DNA of 64,000 nucleotides, from positions 1 through 64,000 of the forward strand of contig DATCRI010000029.1 of the NCBI GenBank assembly GCA_036569045.1. Reading direction: 5' to 3'. How positions within the stretch are numbered: the stretch's first letter is position 1; the number at the start of each line of letters is the position of its first letter. The notes under the pieces were generated by a model that made no database searches, was not told the DNA's origin, and worked only from the letters and a program-made list of their open reading frames with translations. Shown piece after piece: positions 50,250-59,565 of the stretch. The stretch comes from Chthoniobacterales bacterium. Its GTDB lineage: Bacteria > Verrucomicrobiota > Verrucomicrobiia > Chthoniobacterales > JAATET01. The position numbers were made by a program, and so were the translations under genes.

Positions 50250-51626
50250 TCAATCCTTGCGACCAAAAATCGCCTCGCGGGCATGCACCCGCAGGGGCTT
50301 CTGGCGCTCCTGCCAGTATTTCTTGGTCATCTCGCCAATCTCCCTGCGGAGCTTGCCCACTTCGGACCGCAAACTGGCCACTTCCTTCCCCGCCTCGGCA
50401 CGCTCCTTCTCGAGTTCACGCACACGCGCAGTGAGCGCCCGAATCTGAAAATGCGGCGAGCGCAGCGTCTCGGCGGACGGCTGCCAGAGCGCCCGGCGCC
50501 CCGGATTCTTCCGATGACGCGCCGCCGCCTGCCGGCAAAGCTCGATCGCGCGTGCGCCCCACTCGCGTCCCCGGGCGCGCTCCGCAGCGAGCGCGTCGAG
50601 TTCGATCGCGCTGCCCCGCCAGCCGGGGGTCGACCAGTCACACGAGGCAAGATATCCGGCCAGAGCGGAGGCGTCCTCCGTTCCGAAGAAAAACGCGCCC
50701 GGCACCTGTTCGCGATGCGTTGGGATGTCGGAGACGGCAACCGGCTTCCCAAACGCGAGCGCGTCCTCGACGGTCGTGTTCCATCCCTCGAACTCCGACG
50801 GCTGGATCACTAGGGATGCCCCACGCAACAACGCGGGTAAATCTTCGCCGGGAATTTCGCCGAGAAGACCGAGATGACCCTGGAGTTTTTCCCGGAAGAC
50901 GCGCTGCACGGTCGCGGAGACCTGGGCATTTGCCGGATCGCGCGAATCAGACATCGTGCCGGCCATCGCGACAAATACATAGGGATTCATCGCTCGCGCC
51001 TGCACCACGGCCTCGACGACCACGCGGTGATTCTTGTGACGCCAGAACTGGTTGATGACGATCGCATATACCGGCGGCAGACCGTATTTCGCCCCCACCC
51101 ACGAGGGATCGGCCGGCGGCGTCTCGTCATAGGCGAAGGACGACGGAAACGGCACCGTGCCGGTGATCGTCTCGACGTCGGGATGAAGCTGCTCGAGGTC
51201 GAACTTCACCGCATCGCTGGAGCACAGCATCGCGTCGCAGTTCTCCACGAGATAGCGAAAGTGGTGATCGCGCTCGCTGCGCTGGCTTTCGGAAAAATAC
51301 TGCGGCAGCCGGGCGTGCTGGAAATCGGGAATCCAGCCGACCACGCCGCACGGAATGTCCTCCGGCATGATCTCGGTGGCCGGAAGCACGACGTCGATGC
51401 CGTGCTCGGAAACGAGCCGCGAAATCTCAGCCACGTCCGGCTGCTCCTGCTCCGAGCGGATCGCGGTCACGCCGGGAATTTCCGGCATCGCGCCACCGGC
51501 GCCACCGATCAGGCAGAGTTCGACGCCCGGCGTGAGCGCACTCGCGATGGCGTGCACCATGCTGCGCGTGTAGCTGCTGCCGGCGGTCCACGTAACGTGA
51601 CCGCGATTGAGAAATCCGATTTTCAT
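50250..51626 (-). CDS. Glycosyltransferase family 4 with C-terminal coiled coil
   Basis: A 458-residue GT-B enzyme. Its C-terminal GT domain has YAIVINQFWRHKNHRVVVEA, LLRGASLVIQPSEFEGWNTT and VEDALAFGKPVAVSDI, the GT4 donor site. Residues ~395-440 are a coiled coil (VRELEKERAEAGKEVASLRS) with a basic end. ATG 51626 overlaps the methyltransferase stop by 4 nt. It is the second coiled-coil glycosyltransferase in a row before the Wzm gene. Donor unknown. Confidence 0.9.
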   Translation of the reverse strand: MKIGFLNRGHVTWTAGSSYTRSMVHAIASALTPGVELCLIGGAGGAMPEIPGVTAIRSEQEQPDVAEISRLVSEHGIDVVLPATEIMPEDIPCGVVGWIPDFQHARLPQYFSESQRSERDHHFRYLVENCDAMLCSSDAVKFDLEQLHPDVETITGTVPFPSSFAYDETPPADPSWVGAKYGLPPVYAIVINQFWRHKNHRVVVEAVVQARAMNPYVFVAMAGTMSDSRDPANAQVSATVQRVFREKLQGHLGLLGEIPGEDLPALLRGASLVIQPSEFEGWNTTVEDALAFGKPVAVSDIPTHREQVPGAFFFGTEDASALAGYLASCDWSTPGWRGSAIELDALAAERARGREWGARAIELCRQAAARHRKNPGRRALWQPSAETLRSPHFQIRALTARVRELEKERAEAGKEVASLRSEVGKLRREIGEMTKKYWQERQKPLRVHAREAIFGRKD

Positions 51627-52549
51627 TTCGGCAAAACTTTTGGTTTTCGCGCCGGAGGGACCCACCGGGCGAGCGCGTCCGCAGTGCGAGAGGCCATCGC
51701 GGGATCAACCGGCTTCCGGGCAAGGATGCTGTAGAGGCGACCAGGCGTGCGATCACGATTGACGAGATCGCGTGCCGCCTGCCGCTGGAATTTCTGCAAA
51801 AAGGCAAAAGTTTTCGCGAAGCGCGAGAATTTGCCCGTGCGAATGCGATCGATCAGCATCCGCCGACGAGCCGCTTCGGTGCCGGGGAAAAAATTCAGGA
51901 TGCTTTCGACGGCCCCCCAAACCTCCTGAATCTCAAATCCCGCATCGCAAAAGCTCGTGAGATAAACGGCAAGCGGGTGCGCATTCTCTCCGCCATAGAG
52001 CGGCTGCAGCGGATGTGAACCAAGAAACTGCGCCAGCTGCCGCTCGTCGTCCACGACGTGGTCGCGACTCGTCAGAATCAGCCCCCCGGGTTTCAAAATT
52101 CGTGCGAGTTCCCGCAGGCAGGCCGTGAGATCGGGCACGTGATGCAGCACCTGTCGCGCGATCACGGCGTCCATCGAGGCGGCCTCGATCGAGAACGGCG
52201 GTTGAGGATCGGTCAGAATGTCAACAGCCAGCCCCGTCTCGCGGCGCCACTGCTCGATCGCTCCAGCGCCAACTTCGTCGCTCCGATCCGGCTCGAGAGC
52301 CGTCACCTTCCAGCCATCCTTCGCCAGCGCGTAGCTCGTCACCCCGTGCCCGGCGCCAAGATCGAAAATCCGCCGACCGCGCCCATGTCCGAGAATTCGC
52401 CGCATCTCGCGATACTCCGCGCTTTCGGAAAAACGCTTCGCCGCGGGAAGCACCGGGAGATCGAAAAAATTGTCGAGGACGCCCTGCTCGTTGCCAGGCT
52501 GCCGCCGGAACCAGCGCACGGCTTCCTCCCAGGAAATGACATCGGCCAT
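51623..52549 (-). CDS. SAM-dependent methyltransferase (class I)
   Basis: Class-I methyltransferase of 308 residues. Motif I is IFDLGAGHGVTSYALAKDG near residue 62, followed by VTALEPDRSDE (motif II), SMDAVIARQVLHHVPDL (motif IV) and LARILKPGGLILTSRD. The C-terminal ~110 residues are basic and have no known domain. It would add a methyl group to the glycan or to a sugar nucleotide; capping of chain ends is possible given the two coiled-coil glycosyltransferases that follow, but unproved. Confidence 0.88.
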   Translation of the reverse strand: MADVISWEEAVRWFRRQPGNEQGVLDNFFDLPVLPAAKRFSESAEYREMRRILGHGRGRRIFDLGAGHGVTSYALAKDGWKVTALEPDRSDEVGAGAIEQWRRETGLAVDILTDPQPPFSIEAASMDAVIARQVLHHVPDLTACLRELARILKPGGLILTSRDHVVDDERQLAQFLGSHPLQPLYGGENAHPLAVYLTSFCDAGFEIQEVWGAVESILNFFPGTEAARRRMLIDRIRTGKFSRFAKTFAFLQKFQRQAARDLVNRDRTPGRLYSILARKPVDPAMASRTADALARWVPPARKPKVLPK

Positions 52550-52556
52550 GATGGGG

Positions 52557-53198
52557 TCAGCGCTCGCTTTCCGAAATTTCGCGAATCACCCGTGCGGGAT
52601 TACCCGCTGCCACGGTCCAGTCCGGCACGTCTTTCGTAACGACCGAACCCGCGCCGATCACCGCGCCTTCGCCGATGGTTACGCCCTTGAGAACGATGAC
52701 TCGGGCGCCGATCCAGGCGCCTTTTTTTATCACTATCGGCGAGCGCGGACGCTGCTCCCAGTCGGTGAAACCCCCGTTGCGCCAGGCCTTCAAGTCGTGC
52801 TTCCGCACGCTGTAACGAATGTCGTGATTGTCACTGTCAGCGATTACGCCTCCGTAGGAAATGAGCACATCGTCCTCGATGGTGATCGCGAGCGTGCAAT
52901 CCACCACGGTGCCGCCGCCGACGTAGACGTTGTCGCCCACGGAAATGCGGCTGTCCGAAGCTTCGGTGACGATGTGTCCCTCGATCAGGCATTCGCGACC
53001 GAAGGTGATCTGCCCCCCCTTCGCGCGGCGTTCAACGTGCCCGCGCACCTCGGTGTTTTCACCGCAACTGTATTTGAGTTTGGGTTTGCGTTCCGGCGTG
53101 GATTTTTCAGCAGCCGTCAGGGGAACATTCCCGGCAGCCCGGTCCAGCCTCCCGGCAGTCCATGCCAAAGCCTTTTGCCATAAAGATCGATCATTCAT
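52557..53198 (-). CDS. Hexapeptide-repeat (LbH) acyltransferase
   Basis: A 213-residue left-handed beta-helix protein with many hexapeptide repeats ([30 protein letters not shown]) and the [12 protein letters not shown] end typical of xenobiotic/maltose O-acetyltransferases. [10 protein letters not shown] holds the His expected for catalysis. It would acetylate a sugar hydroxyl or amine with acetyl-CoA. ATG 53198 begins a short helical N-terminus. The methyltransferase starts 7 nt after the stop. The 189 nt before the start are not coding. Confidence 0.88.
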   Translation of the reverse strand: MNDRSLWQKALAWTAGRLDRAAGNVPLTAAEKSTPERKPKLKYSCGENTEVRGHVERRAKGGQITFGRECLIEGHIVTEASDSRISVGDNVYVGGGTVVDCTLAITIEDDVLISYGGVIADSDNHDIRYSVRKHDLKAWRNGGFTDWEQRPRSPIVIKKGAWIGARVIVLKGVTIGEGAVIGAGSVVTKDVPDWTVAAGNPARVIREISESER

Positions 53199-53387
53199 TA
53201 ACTATCATTTCGCGATGCTCGCAACCCCTTCGCACTGTTGACACTGATTTCTTCCAAGCGGGCCGCCTCAAAGCGGCGGTCGGCTGATTGGGTATCGAAG
53301 ACCCGCTGTCCGTGAGACGAGGACGGTGACATCGGATTCCTGTGGGTCGCGCCGGGGGGGGCGTTCACTTTACTTCAGGATCGGCTC
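53199..53387. other. 189-nt non-coding gap inside the glycan cluster
   Basis: The largest gap inside the cluster. On the minus strand it contains a GC-rich hairpin CCGCC-GCTTTGA-GGCGG (about 53263-53279) without a T-tract and a second arm pair GTCC...GGAC (about 53307-53325). No promoter was convincing. It may be an untranslated leader of the acyltransferase gene. Confidence 0.3.
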
Positions 53388-54095
53388 CTAGATCGAACAG
53401 TTTGCGCCAGCAAGAAGCCGCTCCAGCGGCGCCACTCGATTTTCCCGATGAAGAATGTCGTGATACGCATTCCGCTCGGGAACAGGATGCAGCTCCCGCA
53501 TCTGCAACATATCGGCGAGCTCGGATTCGTCGCGAACGGGACGCCATTCGCGCACGGAAAAATCGTAAAGCTTGACCACCTTTGCCGGCACTCCGGCCAC
53601 GACCGCGAACGGTGGCACCGACTTTCGCACGATCGAACCTGCCGCGACAATCGAGCCCCTGCCCACTGTAAGATCGCCAAAGATTTTCGCATGGATGCCG
53701 AGCCAGCAGTTTTCCTCGATGATCACGCTGCGACCGGTGGTGACTCCTTGTTGCAGAATCGGCTGCATGGGATCGGTAAAAATGTGGTCGGCATCGGCCA
53801 CGTATACATCCGGCCCGAGCACCACGAAATCTCCGATCTGAAGGCGGCCCGAGGTGGTTATGACTCCTCCTCGACCGATGAGCGTAAAGCGGCCGATCTC
53901 CAACCGGCCGGGCTCGTTGCGCATGCAGTCGTTCAGCCATACACGATCTCCAATGCAAGAGCCCACGCCGATACGAATCGTATCGAGGCCAATAACTTGC
54001 ACATCAGTGCCGAAGCTTACCCCTGGGTAAGACTTTTCGAGAGCGATCCTCGCGCGACCCGCCTCACCCAAGGCGCGCCCGCGCCACCAATCCAT
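53388..54095 (-). CDS. Hexapeptide-repeat (LbH) acyltransferase
   Basis: A 235-residue beta-helix acyltransferase. Hexapeptide turns run from ~residue 28 (VQVIGLDTIRIGVGSCIGD) to WLGIHAKIFGDLTVGRGSIV and AGVPAKVVKLY; DADHIFTDP carries the likely catalytic His. The C-terminus (~60 residues) is an extra helical part. Start: ATG 54095 follows a G-rich stretch and precedes DWWRGRALGEA; ATG 54110 is equally possible. Transcription may begin in the 169-nt gap before it, where a terminator-like hairpin closes the upstream gene. Confidence 0.85.
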   Translation of the reverse strand: MDWWRGRALGEAGRARIALEKSYPGVSFGTDVQVIGLDTIRIGVGSCIGDRVWLNDCMRNEPGRLEIGRFTLIGRGGVITTSGRLQIGDFVVLGPDVYVADADHIFTDPMQPILQQGVTTGRSVIIEENCWLGIHAKIFGDLTVGRGSIVAAGSIVRKSVPPFAVVAGVPAKVVKLYDFSVREWRPVRDESELADMLQMRELHPVPERNAYHDILHRENRVAPLERLLAGANCSI

Positions 54096-54235
54096 GACCC
54101 CCCCCAGCATACTCAATTTCGTCCAATGTTCGGCAACGTCACTGCAGACAGAAGACCGTCGTTCCCACAAAAATCGCTATCGCTGACCGCTCCTCGAGCA
54201 ACCGTCCGGAAGCAGGTCGGCCCCAAAAACATCGC

Positions 54236-54265
54236 AAAAATCCTGTCGCAAGTTCCCACTTGGAC
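54236..54265 (-). terminator. Candidate terminator inside the glycan cluster
   Basis: On the minus strand GTC-CAAGT-GGGA-ACTTG-C-GAC makes an 8-bp stem with one bulge, then AGGATTTTTG. It begins at the stop codon of the glycosyltransferase ending at 54265. The stem is modest, so partial termination is more likely than a full stop. Confidence 0.4.
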
Positions 54266-55137
54266 TAACCAACTCCAACCTGAGTCTGCCTGTAAAGCTC
54301 CCTCTTCATCCACTCGAACAGGACGCGACTGGGGCGCGCCCGTTTCGGAAAACGGATGCGGTTGGAGCTTCGCCGTTGGCTGGACGTCGCCGCGGACGCG
54401 CGACGCTCGCAATGCGTCCCACTTCCATCGAATCCGCGATTGGAAACAAGACAACGCGGCGGATAGAGCACAAGACCGTTCTGGGAAAAGACCGTCCAAT
54501 ACCAAAGGATGCCCCACGAATCGTTCTCACCCCGGAAGCGCCCCTTGAGCAGTTCGGAAAACGGATAACGGCCTTGGATGTCGTAACGATGTCGCAGGGC
54601 GGTATCGGTCTCAAGGTGCTCGCGACCGGGTGCGGTCACATCCAACTTTTGCCATGCGCGGCGCCATGTGGACCATCCCCACGTCGTCGTGAAAGGCGCA
54701 AAGAACGCGGGCACGAATGCGGGCATGTCGAGCCATTGATGCCCGCTGATCTGATAGACATTCTCACTCCGCACATACCGCTCCAGACCATCGAGATGAA
54801 ATGTCAGGAACGACGGATCGAAGATCAAATCGTCCTCCAACACGATGACGCGGTCATGCTGCCCGAGGATTTTTCCGACGCCGTGAAGGATGGATGCCGA
54901 GAGCCCGCGGTTGACTGGCGAAATCTCCACCTCGGCGCCTGATCGCGTCGCCCACTCCCGCACCACCTCCTGCACAGCCGCGGTCGCCTCCATTCCGGCG
55001 GCATCCTTCGCCCCATCGCAGAACACGAAAGGCTTCGTGTGCTCGCGGCCCGCGCAGGCATCGTAGCTCGCGAGCATCGCGGCCAGATGACGGGGACGGT
55101 TGTAGCAAAAAATGGCGACGGGAATCGGATCGTTCAT
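54265..55137 (-). CDS. Glycosyltransferase (GT2-like, LEDD type)
   Basis: A 290-residue GT-A protein. It begins VAIFCYNRPRHLAAMLASY, has FCDGAKDAAGM, SPVNRGLSASILHGV and the metal motif IVLEDDLIFDP, typical of sugar transferases for polysaccharide synthesis. FTTTWGWSTWRRAWQ is the conserved acceptor-side block. ATG 55137 overlaps the GT-C-like gene stop by 4 nt. The C-terminal ~40 residues are basic and Ser-rich. Donor unknown. Confidence 0.88.
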   Translation of the reverse strand: MNDPIPVAIFCYNRPRHLAAMLASYDACAGREHTKPFVFCDGAKDAAGMEATAAVQEVVREWATRSGAEVEISPVNRGLSASILHGVGKILGQHDRVIVLEDDLIFDPSFLTFHLDGLERYVRSENVYQISGHQWLDMPAFVPAFFAPFTTTWGWSTWRRAWQKLDVTAPGREHLETDTALRHRYDIQGRYPFSELLKGRFRGENDSWGILWYWTVFSQNGLVLYPPRCLVSNRGFDGSGTHCERRASAATSSQRRSSNRIRFPKRARPSRVLFEWMKRELYRQTQVGVG

Positions 55138-56744
55138 GCCGGGGAACGGTGAAAGATTTTCAAAACGTTTCCGAAAAAAGTCCTGAAGGAAAAGCGCAGG
55201 CTCTCTCCATCCGGCAGACGCAGGCAGACGAGCGTGAGGGCGCAAATCGCTAGCGGATAGAGGGCAAAGACTCCGTAGGCATATCGCGGATTCCCAACGG
55301 GAACCGCAAAGCCAACGAGAAAATTCGCAAGGCAGGCCCCGAGAACGAGGACGCCCGCGATGTTCCGTCTCGCCAGCAGGACAAGCGCGGACAACAAGCC
55401 CGCCCATGCCCATGCGTCTGGAGGGATCCGGCCGACCCCAAGAGGGTCACGCAGGGCCATCGCAGAAGGCAAACGAACGTAGCCTTGTTCGGTGTCGCGC
55501 ATCCATTTCTGACCCGGCGCCGTAGCGGGATAAATGTCGCGCGGCGTATCGAAGAAACTGGCGAACGAAGCGCGGTAGTCTTCCGGCGAAAGCCACGAGT
55601 GCCACCGGAACACGTCGCCCAAATGCTGGTGGTAACGTTCCGGCGAAAGCCCTCGAAACATCTCAACGCCGTCCATTGCAACGCAACTCGTATCGACCAT
55701 CGCCGAGGACGCGAGCCCATGCCGGACGCGTTTCGCCAGGAATTCCGGATTCTCCGTTAAAATCGTGTCGCCGAGATCCTTCAGCTTGGCGTCCACTTCA
55801 CGTTCCGACATTCCGGATTTCAGCATAAGCAGCGCGAGCTTCCGTGCATTCTCCGCGCCGAAAGGGGCGTTCGGAGTCAGAATTGGACGGAGGACCTCAC
55901 GCTCGGCAGCAGAAAAGGTTTCGATCTTATTGCGAACCGCATCGCCCGGAGAACCATTCAAATAGGTGGCGACGATCAGCCGATTTACTCCGACTCCCGG
56001 TAAAAACCAGTCGCCCGTCGCCAGCCAACGGCACGCTGGATAGAAGAGCACGGCGGCGATTGCCGCGACCGCGAGAACGACCGAAGCAGCGACCTTTCTC
56101 GACGGGCGGCCCAGCCAGAGACCTGCCGCAGCCATGGAAAAAATCAGCGCGCCGTAGTAGCTGCGAAACTGCGTCGCGAGGAAGATCGTTGCGGCGGTCG
56201 CCAGGAGGAGCCAAAAACTCGAAAGGGGATTCCGAAAGAGCAGCACACCCAGCCCGAATCCGCAAAGAAGCAGGGAGCCCGAAAGCGACTCCGTCATGAA
56301 GGCATTGTGAAACGCCTGCAAAAACGGACTCCATGCGATCAGGGACCCGGCGAGAAGATGAACGACCCTGGGGCGACCGACCGTGAGTGCTCCCAATGCC
56401 AGAACAAGACTTCCGAGGGAGATCATTCGCTGAAAAATTTCGAGAATTGGCCACTGCCACCCGACCGGAAGACGATTCAGCGCCCAGCCGAGCGAAGGCA
56501 GGCCGATTTGCAGGTGAGACAGCGCCAGACGCCCGTAGCCGCTGTTGAATTCCTGATAAGCCGCCGCGTCGCCCAGCGTAGACGCCAGTCCGGCGTAGTT
56601 GAATCCGTCGATCCAAAACGTGGCCCCCAGCACACTGCCGAACCACACGTAGGGGACGGAGAGGATCAGCACGAAGAACCACCATGGCAGGGGAAAACCA
56701 AGGCCGGCACGAATCACCCTGCCAGTCGATCCGAAGGCAGACAT
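55134..56744 (-). CDS. Multi-pass membrane protein, GT-C/GT39-like
   Basis: A 536-residue integral membrane protein with about ten helices and a large extramembrane part at ~270-420 between helices. The first loop has FWIDGFNYAGLASTLGD, an acidic position typical of GT-C catalytic loops, and the C-terminal part NPRYAYGVFALYPLAICAL resembles lipid-linked sugar transferases (GT39/ArnT-like). It would act on the periplasmic face with a polyprenyl-phosphate sugar. ATG 56744 overlaps the methyltransferase stop by 1 nt. The family call is tentative. Confidence 0.65.
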   Translation of the reverse strand: MSAFGSTGRVIRAGLGFPLPWWFFVLILSVPYVWFGSVLGATFWIDGFNYAGLASTLGDAAAYQEFNSGYGRLALSHLQIGLPSLGWALNRLPVGWQWPILEIFQRMISLGSLVLALGALTVGRPRVVHLLAGSLIAWSPFLQAFHNAFMTESLSGSLLLCGFGLGVLLFRNPLSSFWLLLATAATIFLATQFRSYYGALIFSMAAAGLWLGRPSRKVAASVVLAVAAIAAVLFYPACRWLATGDWFLPGVGVNRLIVATYLNGSPGDAVRNKIETFSAAEREVLRPILTPNAPFGAENARKLALLMLKSGMSEREVDAKLKDLGDTILTENPEFLAKRVRHGLASSAMVDTSCVAMDGVEMFRGLSPERYHQHLGDVFRWHSWLSPEDYRASFASFFDTPRDIYPATAPGQKWMRDTEQGYVRLPSAMALRDPLGVGRIPPDAWAWAGLLSALVLLARRNIAGVLVLGACLANFLVGFAVPVGNPRYAYGVFALYPLAICALTLVCLRLPDGESLRFSFRTFFGNVLKIFHRSPA

Positions 56745-57700
56745 CAGACGCGTCGACGCGCGAGCACGCGCATGTTCGAGGCCCGCCCGAGCAGGGCAGG
56801 CGCAAGATCCAGCGCCCAGCCGACAGCCATCGGGAGGGGATTATTCATACTGAAAAAACGCGCGACCGGGCCATTTCCAAACACATCCTGCAGCACGTGG
56901 TTCCAAGACCACACCCAGATGACGGCCGCGGGAAGGGTGCTGATCGAAATCACGTCAAAGCCGCAGAGATCGAGCATTCGCCGCATCGAGAGGGGATCCC
57001 ACATCGTCCAGTGACGCGGGAAATGGTAACCGCCCCACGTGCGACGCCGGAAGAACGGGCGGTCCCAGCCATTCATGTTTGGTGTCTCGAGGCACAGGAC
57101 GCCGCCGGGCGACATCATTCGGTGCAGGCTGGTTAGCAATTCGCGCGGGGCAGCGACGTGCTCGATGACCTGCATCATCGTGACAACGTCCAGCGAACCT
57201 GAATCGAAGGACATCTCCTCGGCCCGAACACAATGCCCTTGAAATCCCTTTGCGCGAATGCGCCCCACGGCCGCTTCGTCGAGTTCAGACCCGTGCAGCC
57301 GCGCCGGCTCGTAGCCGCAGCTGGCAAAAGCCTCGAGCAAACCTCCGTCGCCGGCGCCAATATCGAGGACAGACGCCCGCTCGACCGAGCGACCGAGTGC
57401 GGAGGTAACAGCCCGAGCCTTTCGGACGTTCCGCTGGAGCCGGGCCTTCAACACCACCGAATTCCCCTGCCCGTCGAAATCGTAGGAATAATAATCGTCC
57501 GAGGCGTAGATCTGTGGCAGCGCGGAGACTGCCGGGCGAGGGTTCAGATAATAGGTCCCGCATGCTCCGCAGACGACCATGGAGAACTCCTGATCGCCAC
57601 TGCTGTGAAAATCGAAATCAGGTCCCCGCGCCTCCAGTCTCGCCTCGCAGCTACCGCAGACGGGACAGACAACGCCCTCGACGGGCACGGACGGTTTCAT
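56744..57700 (-). CDS. SAM-dependent methyltransferase with N-terminal zinc ribbon
   Basis: A 318-residue methyltransferase. The N-terminal VCPVCGSC and CGACG pairs form a zinc ribbon often seen in C-3'-type sugar methyltransferases. Motif I is VLDIGAGDGGLLEAFA (~residue 110), with DVVTMMQVIEHV and LETPNMNGWDRPFF later. The C-terminus is membrane-leaning. ATG 57700 begins at the zinc ribbon and lies 25 nt after the desaturase stop; a frame to 57748 overlaps the neighbour. It likely methylates a sugar. Confidence 0.87.
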   Translation of the reverse strand: MKPSVPVEGVVCPVCGSCEARLEARGPDFDFHSSGDQEFSMVVCGACGTYYLNPRPAVSALPQIYASDDYYSYDFDGQGNSVVLKARLQRNVRKARAVTSALGRSVERASVLDIGAGDGGLLEAFASCGYEPARLHGSELDEAAVGRIRAKGFQGHCVRAEEMSFDSGSLDVVTMMQVIEHVAAPRELLTSLHRMMSPGGVLCLETPNMNGWDRPFFRRRTWGGYHFPRHWTMWDPLSMRRMLDLCGFDVISISTLPAAVIWVWSWNHVLQDVFGNGPVARFFSMNNPLPMAVGWALDLAPALLGRASNMRVLARRRV

Positions 57701-57725
57701 GCGATCAACAGTCTCCGTGCCGCGC

Positions 57726-58814
57726 TCAATGCGCGGCATCGGGTTCAAAGAACGGGTTCAGCAGGCGAATCCCGTAACCGGGCTCCATTGCGAGGCGCCA
57801 CAGCGTGCGGGTGTAACCTTTTACTCGCACAATTTCCTTGCGGTCGAAATGCCCGCGGCCGGCGAGGATTTTGCGAGCTTCGGAAAGGCGGTGATAGGGA
57901 ATGCTGGGATACAGATGATGCTCGTAGTGGTAGAAAAATCCGACCGGTGCCACGAGAAACCGCTCGACGGGATTTGCATCGATCACCCGGGTGATGGCCG
58001 GCATCTTTACCGGGCCAAGGTCGCAGACGTCGCTGCTGGCCTGATGTTCCACCACGGTGCGAAGATTCGTGACCAGAAGAGCGATCGTGAAGAGCGGGGC
58101 AACCCACAGAACAAAATAGAGATACCAGGAACCCTGCAGGGCGCAGAAAAGGAACAGCAAACCATTGCCGCCGAGAAAGCCCAGCCAGCCCGCGAGCGAT
58201 CGCGGTGGTGGAGGCCGGTGTTTTGCCCCGGGCTGCGAGTAGCGACGCTTTCGCAGAATGACGTTCAACGCGAAAAATCCGAACATGTGCCGCGCAATCT
58301 CGGCAAAAAGATTTCCTCCACGCAGACAAAGCCATGCAGGCAGTTCGACCTCCTTCTCCGAATCGCCGAGATATTTATGATGGCTGACATGGTGCCAGCG
58401 GTATTGATCCACGCTGATACCGACAGGCCCGCAAATAAAGAGGTCGGAGAACAGGTCGTTGAGCTTGCGATTGCGGTGAATGTTGCAATGCGAAGCTTCG
58501 TGAACCCAGGAAATGAGTCCGTTTTGGAGACAGCCAATGAAAACGAATATCACCGCCGTGACGAACCATGTGTCCAGAACGATGGCCGCCTCGAGCGAAG
58601 CCAGCAACAAGCCCCAGCAAATCCCAAGATCCAGCGCAACCCTGCCAGATTTGATCCGCATGAGCTCACGACGCTCTGCATCGGTCAGCGCATCGCCGCG
58701 ATGCGGATCGGAAGAAGATGCGTCGGCTGGAGGTTGAACTTCCACGGAGGAATCAGATACGAGCGAGAATTTCGGAAAGGTCAAGAGGTCAACGCGCGAC
58801 GGCAACAACGTCAT
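57726..58814 (-). CDS. Membrane fatty acid desaturase family protein
   Basis: An integral-membrane di-iron enzyme with three His boxes: HEASHCNIH, HHVSHHKYLG and EHHLYPSIPY, plus four membrane helices. Such enzymes place a double bond or hydroxyl on an acyl or other lipid chain. The start is uncertain: ATG 58814 overlaps the FkbM gene stop by 26 nt, while TTG 58784 or GTG 58745 would shorten it. 362 residues from ATG. Its place within a polysaccharide cluster suggests action on a lipid anchor, which is inference. Confidence 0.85.
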   Translation of the reverse strand: MTLLPSRVDLLTFPKFSLVSDSSVEVQPPADASSSDPHRGDALTDAERRELMRIKSGRVALDLGICWGLLLASLEAAIVLDTWFVTAVIFVFIGCLQNGLISWVHEASHCNIHRNRKLNDLFSDLFICGPVGISVDQYRWHHVSHHKYLGDSEKEVELPAWLCLRGGNLFAEIARHMFGFFALNVILRKRRYSQPGAKHRPPPPRSLAGWLGFLGGNGLLFLFCALQGSWYLYFVLWVAPLFTIALLVTNLRTVVEHQASSDVCDLGPVKMPAITRVIDANPVERFLVAPVGFFYHYEHHLYPSIPYHRLSEARKILAGRGHFDRKEIVRVKGYTRTLWRLAMEPGYGIRLLNPFFEPDAAH

Positions 58815-59565
58815 AGTAGCCGGCGCTAGAACGAACATTCTCGCCCATCCAGCCCGCGGGACTGTCGATCTCGAACCCCGCCTCGTGAAGGATCCCATAA
58901 ATTTCCCGCGGCGACGAGCCCGCCTTTTCCAGCCCGGAGGGCCAGATCTCGACAAAGATGCGCATCGGGCGATTCTCCCGAAGCGTGCGAACACCACCGC
59001 GGAGGACGGCAGCCTCCCAGCCCTGCACATCGATCTTGAGCAGGTCCACCCGGCGCCCGGCGACAATCTCGTCAAGCGTCTTCAGTGTCGAAGTATCGGC
59101 CTCGGCGGCGGCGACCGGTTCGATACGGTTATTGCCGCTGTTCAGGGGATCGCAGACCATACGGGCATGGCCGGATGCCGCCGCGAGGGCGCAATGGTGC
59201 AACTCGACGTTCGTCCACTGGTTTCTCTCGATCGAACGACGCAGGCTTTGCCAGTTCGCATCGACGGGCTCGACGGAAATCACGCTCCCGTCACATCCGA
59301 CGAGCCGCGAGAACAACCCGGTATAGAGCCCGATGTTCGCCCCGACATCGACGACGTGCATCCCGGCGCGAATTCCCTCGGAAAGCTCACGACGCTCGGC
59401 GGCTCCCATCCAGCCCAAACGGTGCAACCACAAATAAAGGGTGCGATCGAACGACGGGCTCAAGATGACATTGCCCCAGACGCTGACCCAGGAACGGGCG
59501 AGCGAGCTGCGATTCAGGCTGGAAGCCAGATGAGAGATTCCGTTCACGGCGCAGGCGTCAGACAA
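58789..59565 (-). CDS. FkbM-family methyltransferase
   Basis: A 258-residue class-I methyltransferase of the FkbM family, which O-methylates sugars in many exopolysaccharide clusters. It has VVDVGANIGLYTGLFSRLVG (motif I, ~residue 72), ISVEPVDANWQSLRRSI (motif II) and VDLLKIDVQGWEAAVLRGG, the FkbM signature. ATG 59565 overlaps the end of the methyltransferase-GT2 fusion gene by 8 nt. It is one of two FkbM proteins in the cluster. Confidence 0.92.
   Translation of the reverse strand: MSDACAVNGISHLASSLNRSSLARSWVSVWGNVILSPSFDRTLYLWLHRLGWMGAAERRELSEGIRAGMHVVDVGANIGLYTGLFSRLVGCDGSVISVEPVDANWQSLRRSIERNQWTNVELHHCALAAASGHARMVCDPLNSGNNRIEPVAAAEADTSTLKTLDEIVAGRRVDLLKIDVQGWEAAVLRGGVRTLRENRPMRIFVEIWPSGLEKAGSSPREIYGILHEAGFEIDSPAGWMGENVRSSAGYYDVVAVAR

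Noticed and set aside
54113-54517. Minus-strand 134-codon frame in the gap before the second acyltransferase
   Set aside because: It mostly lies out of frame inside the glycosyltransferase at 54265-55137 and shows no family or start signal.
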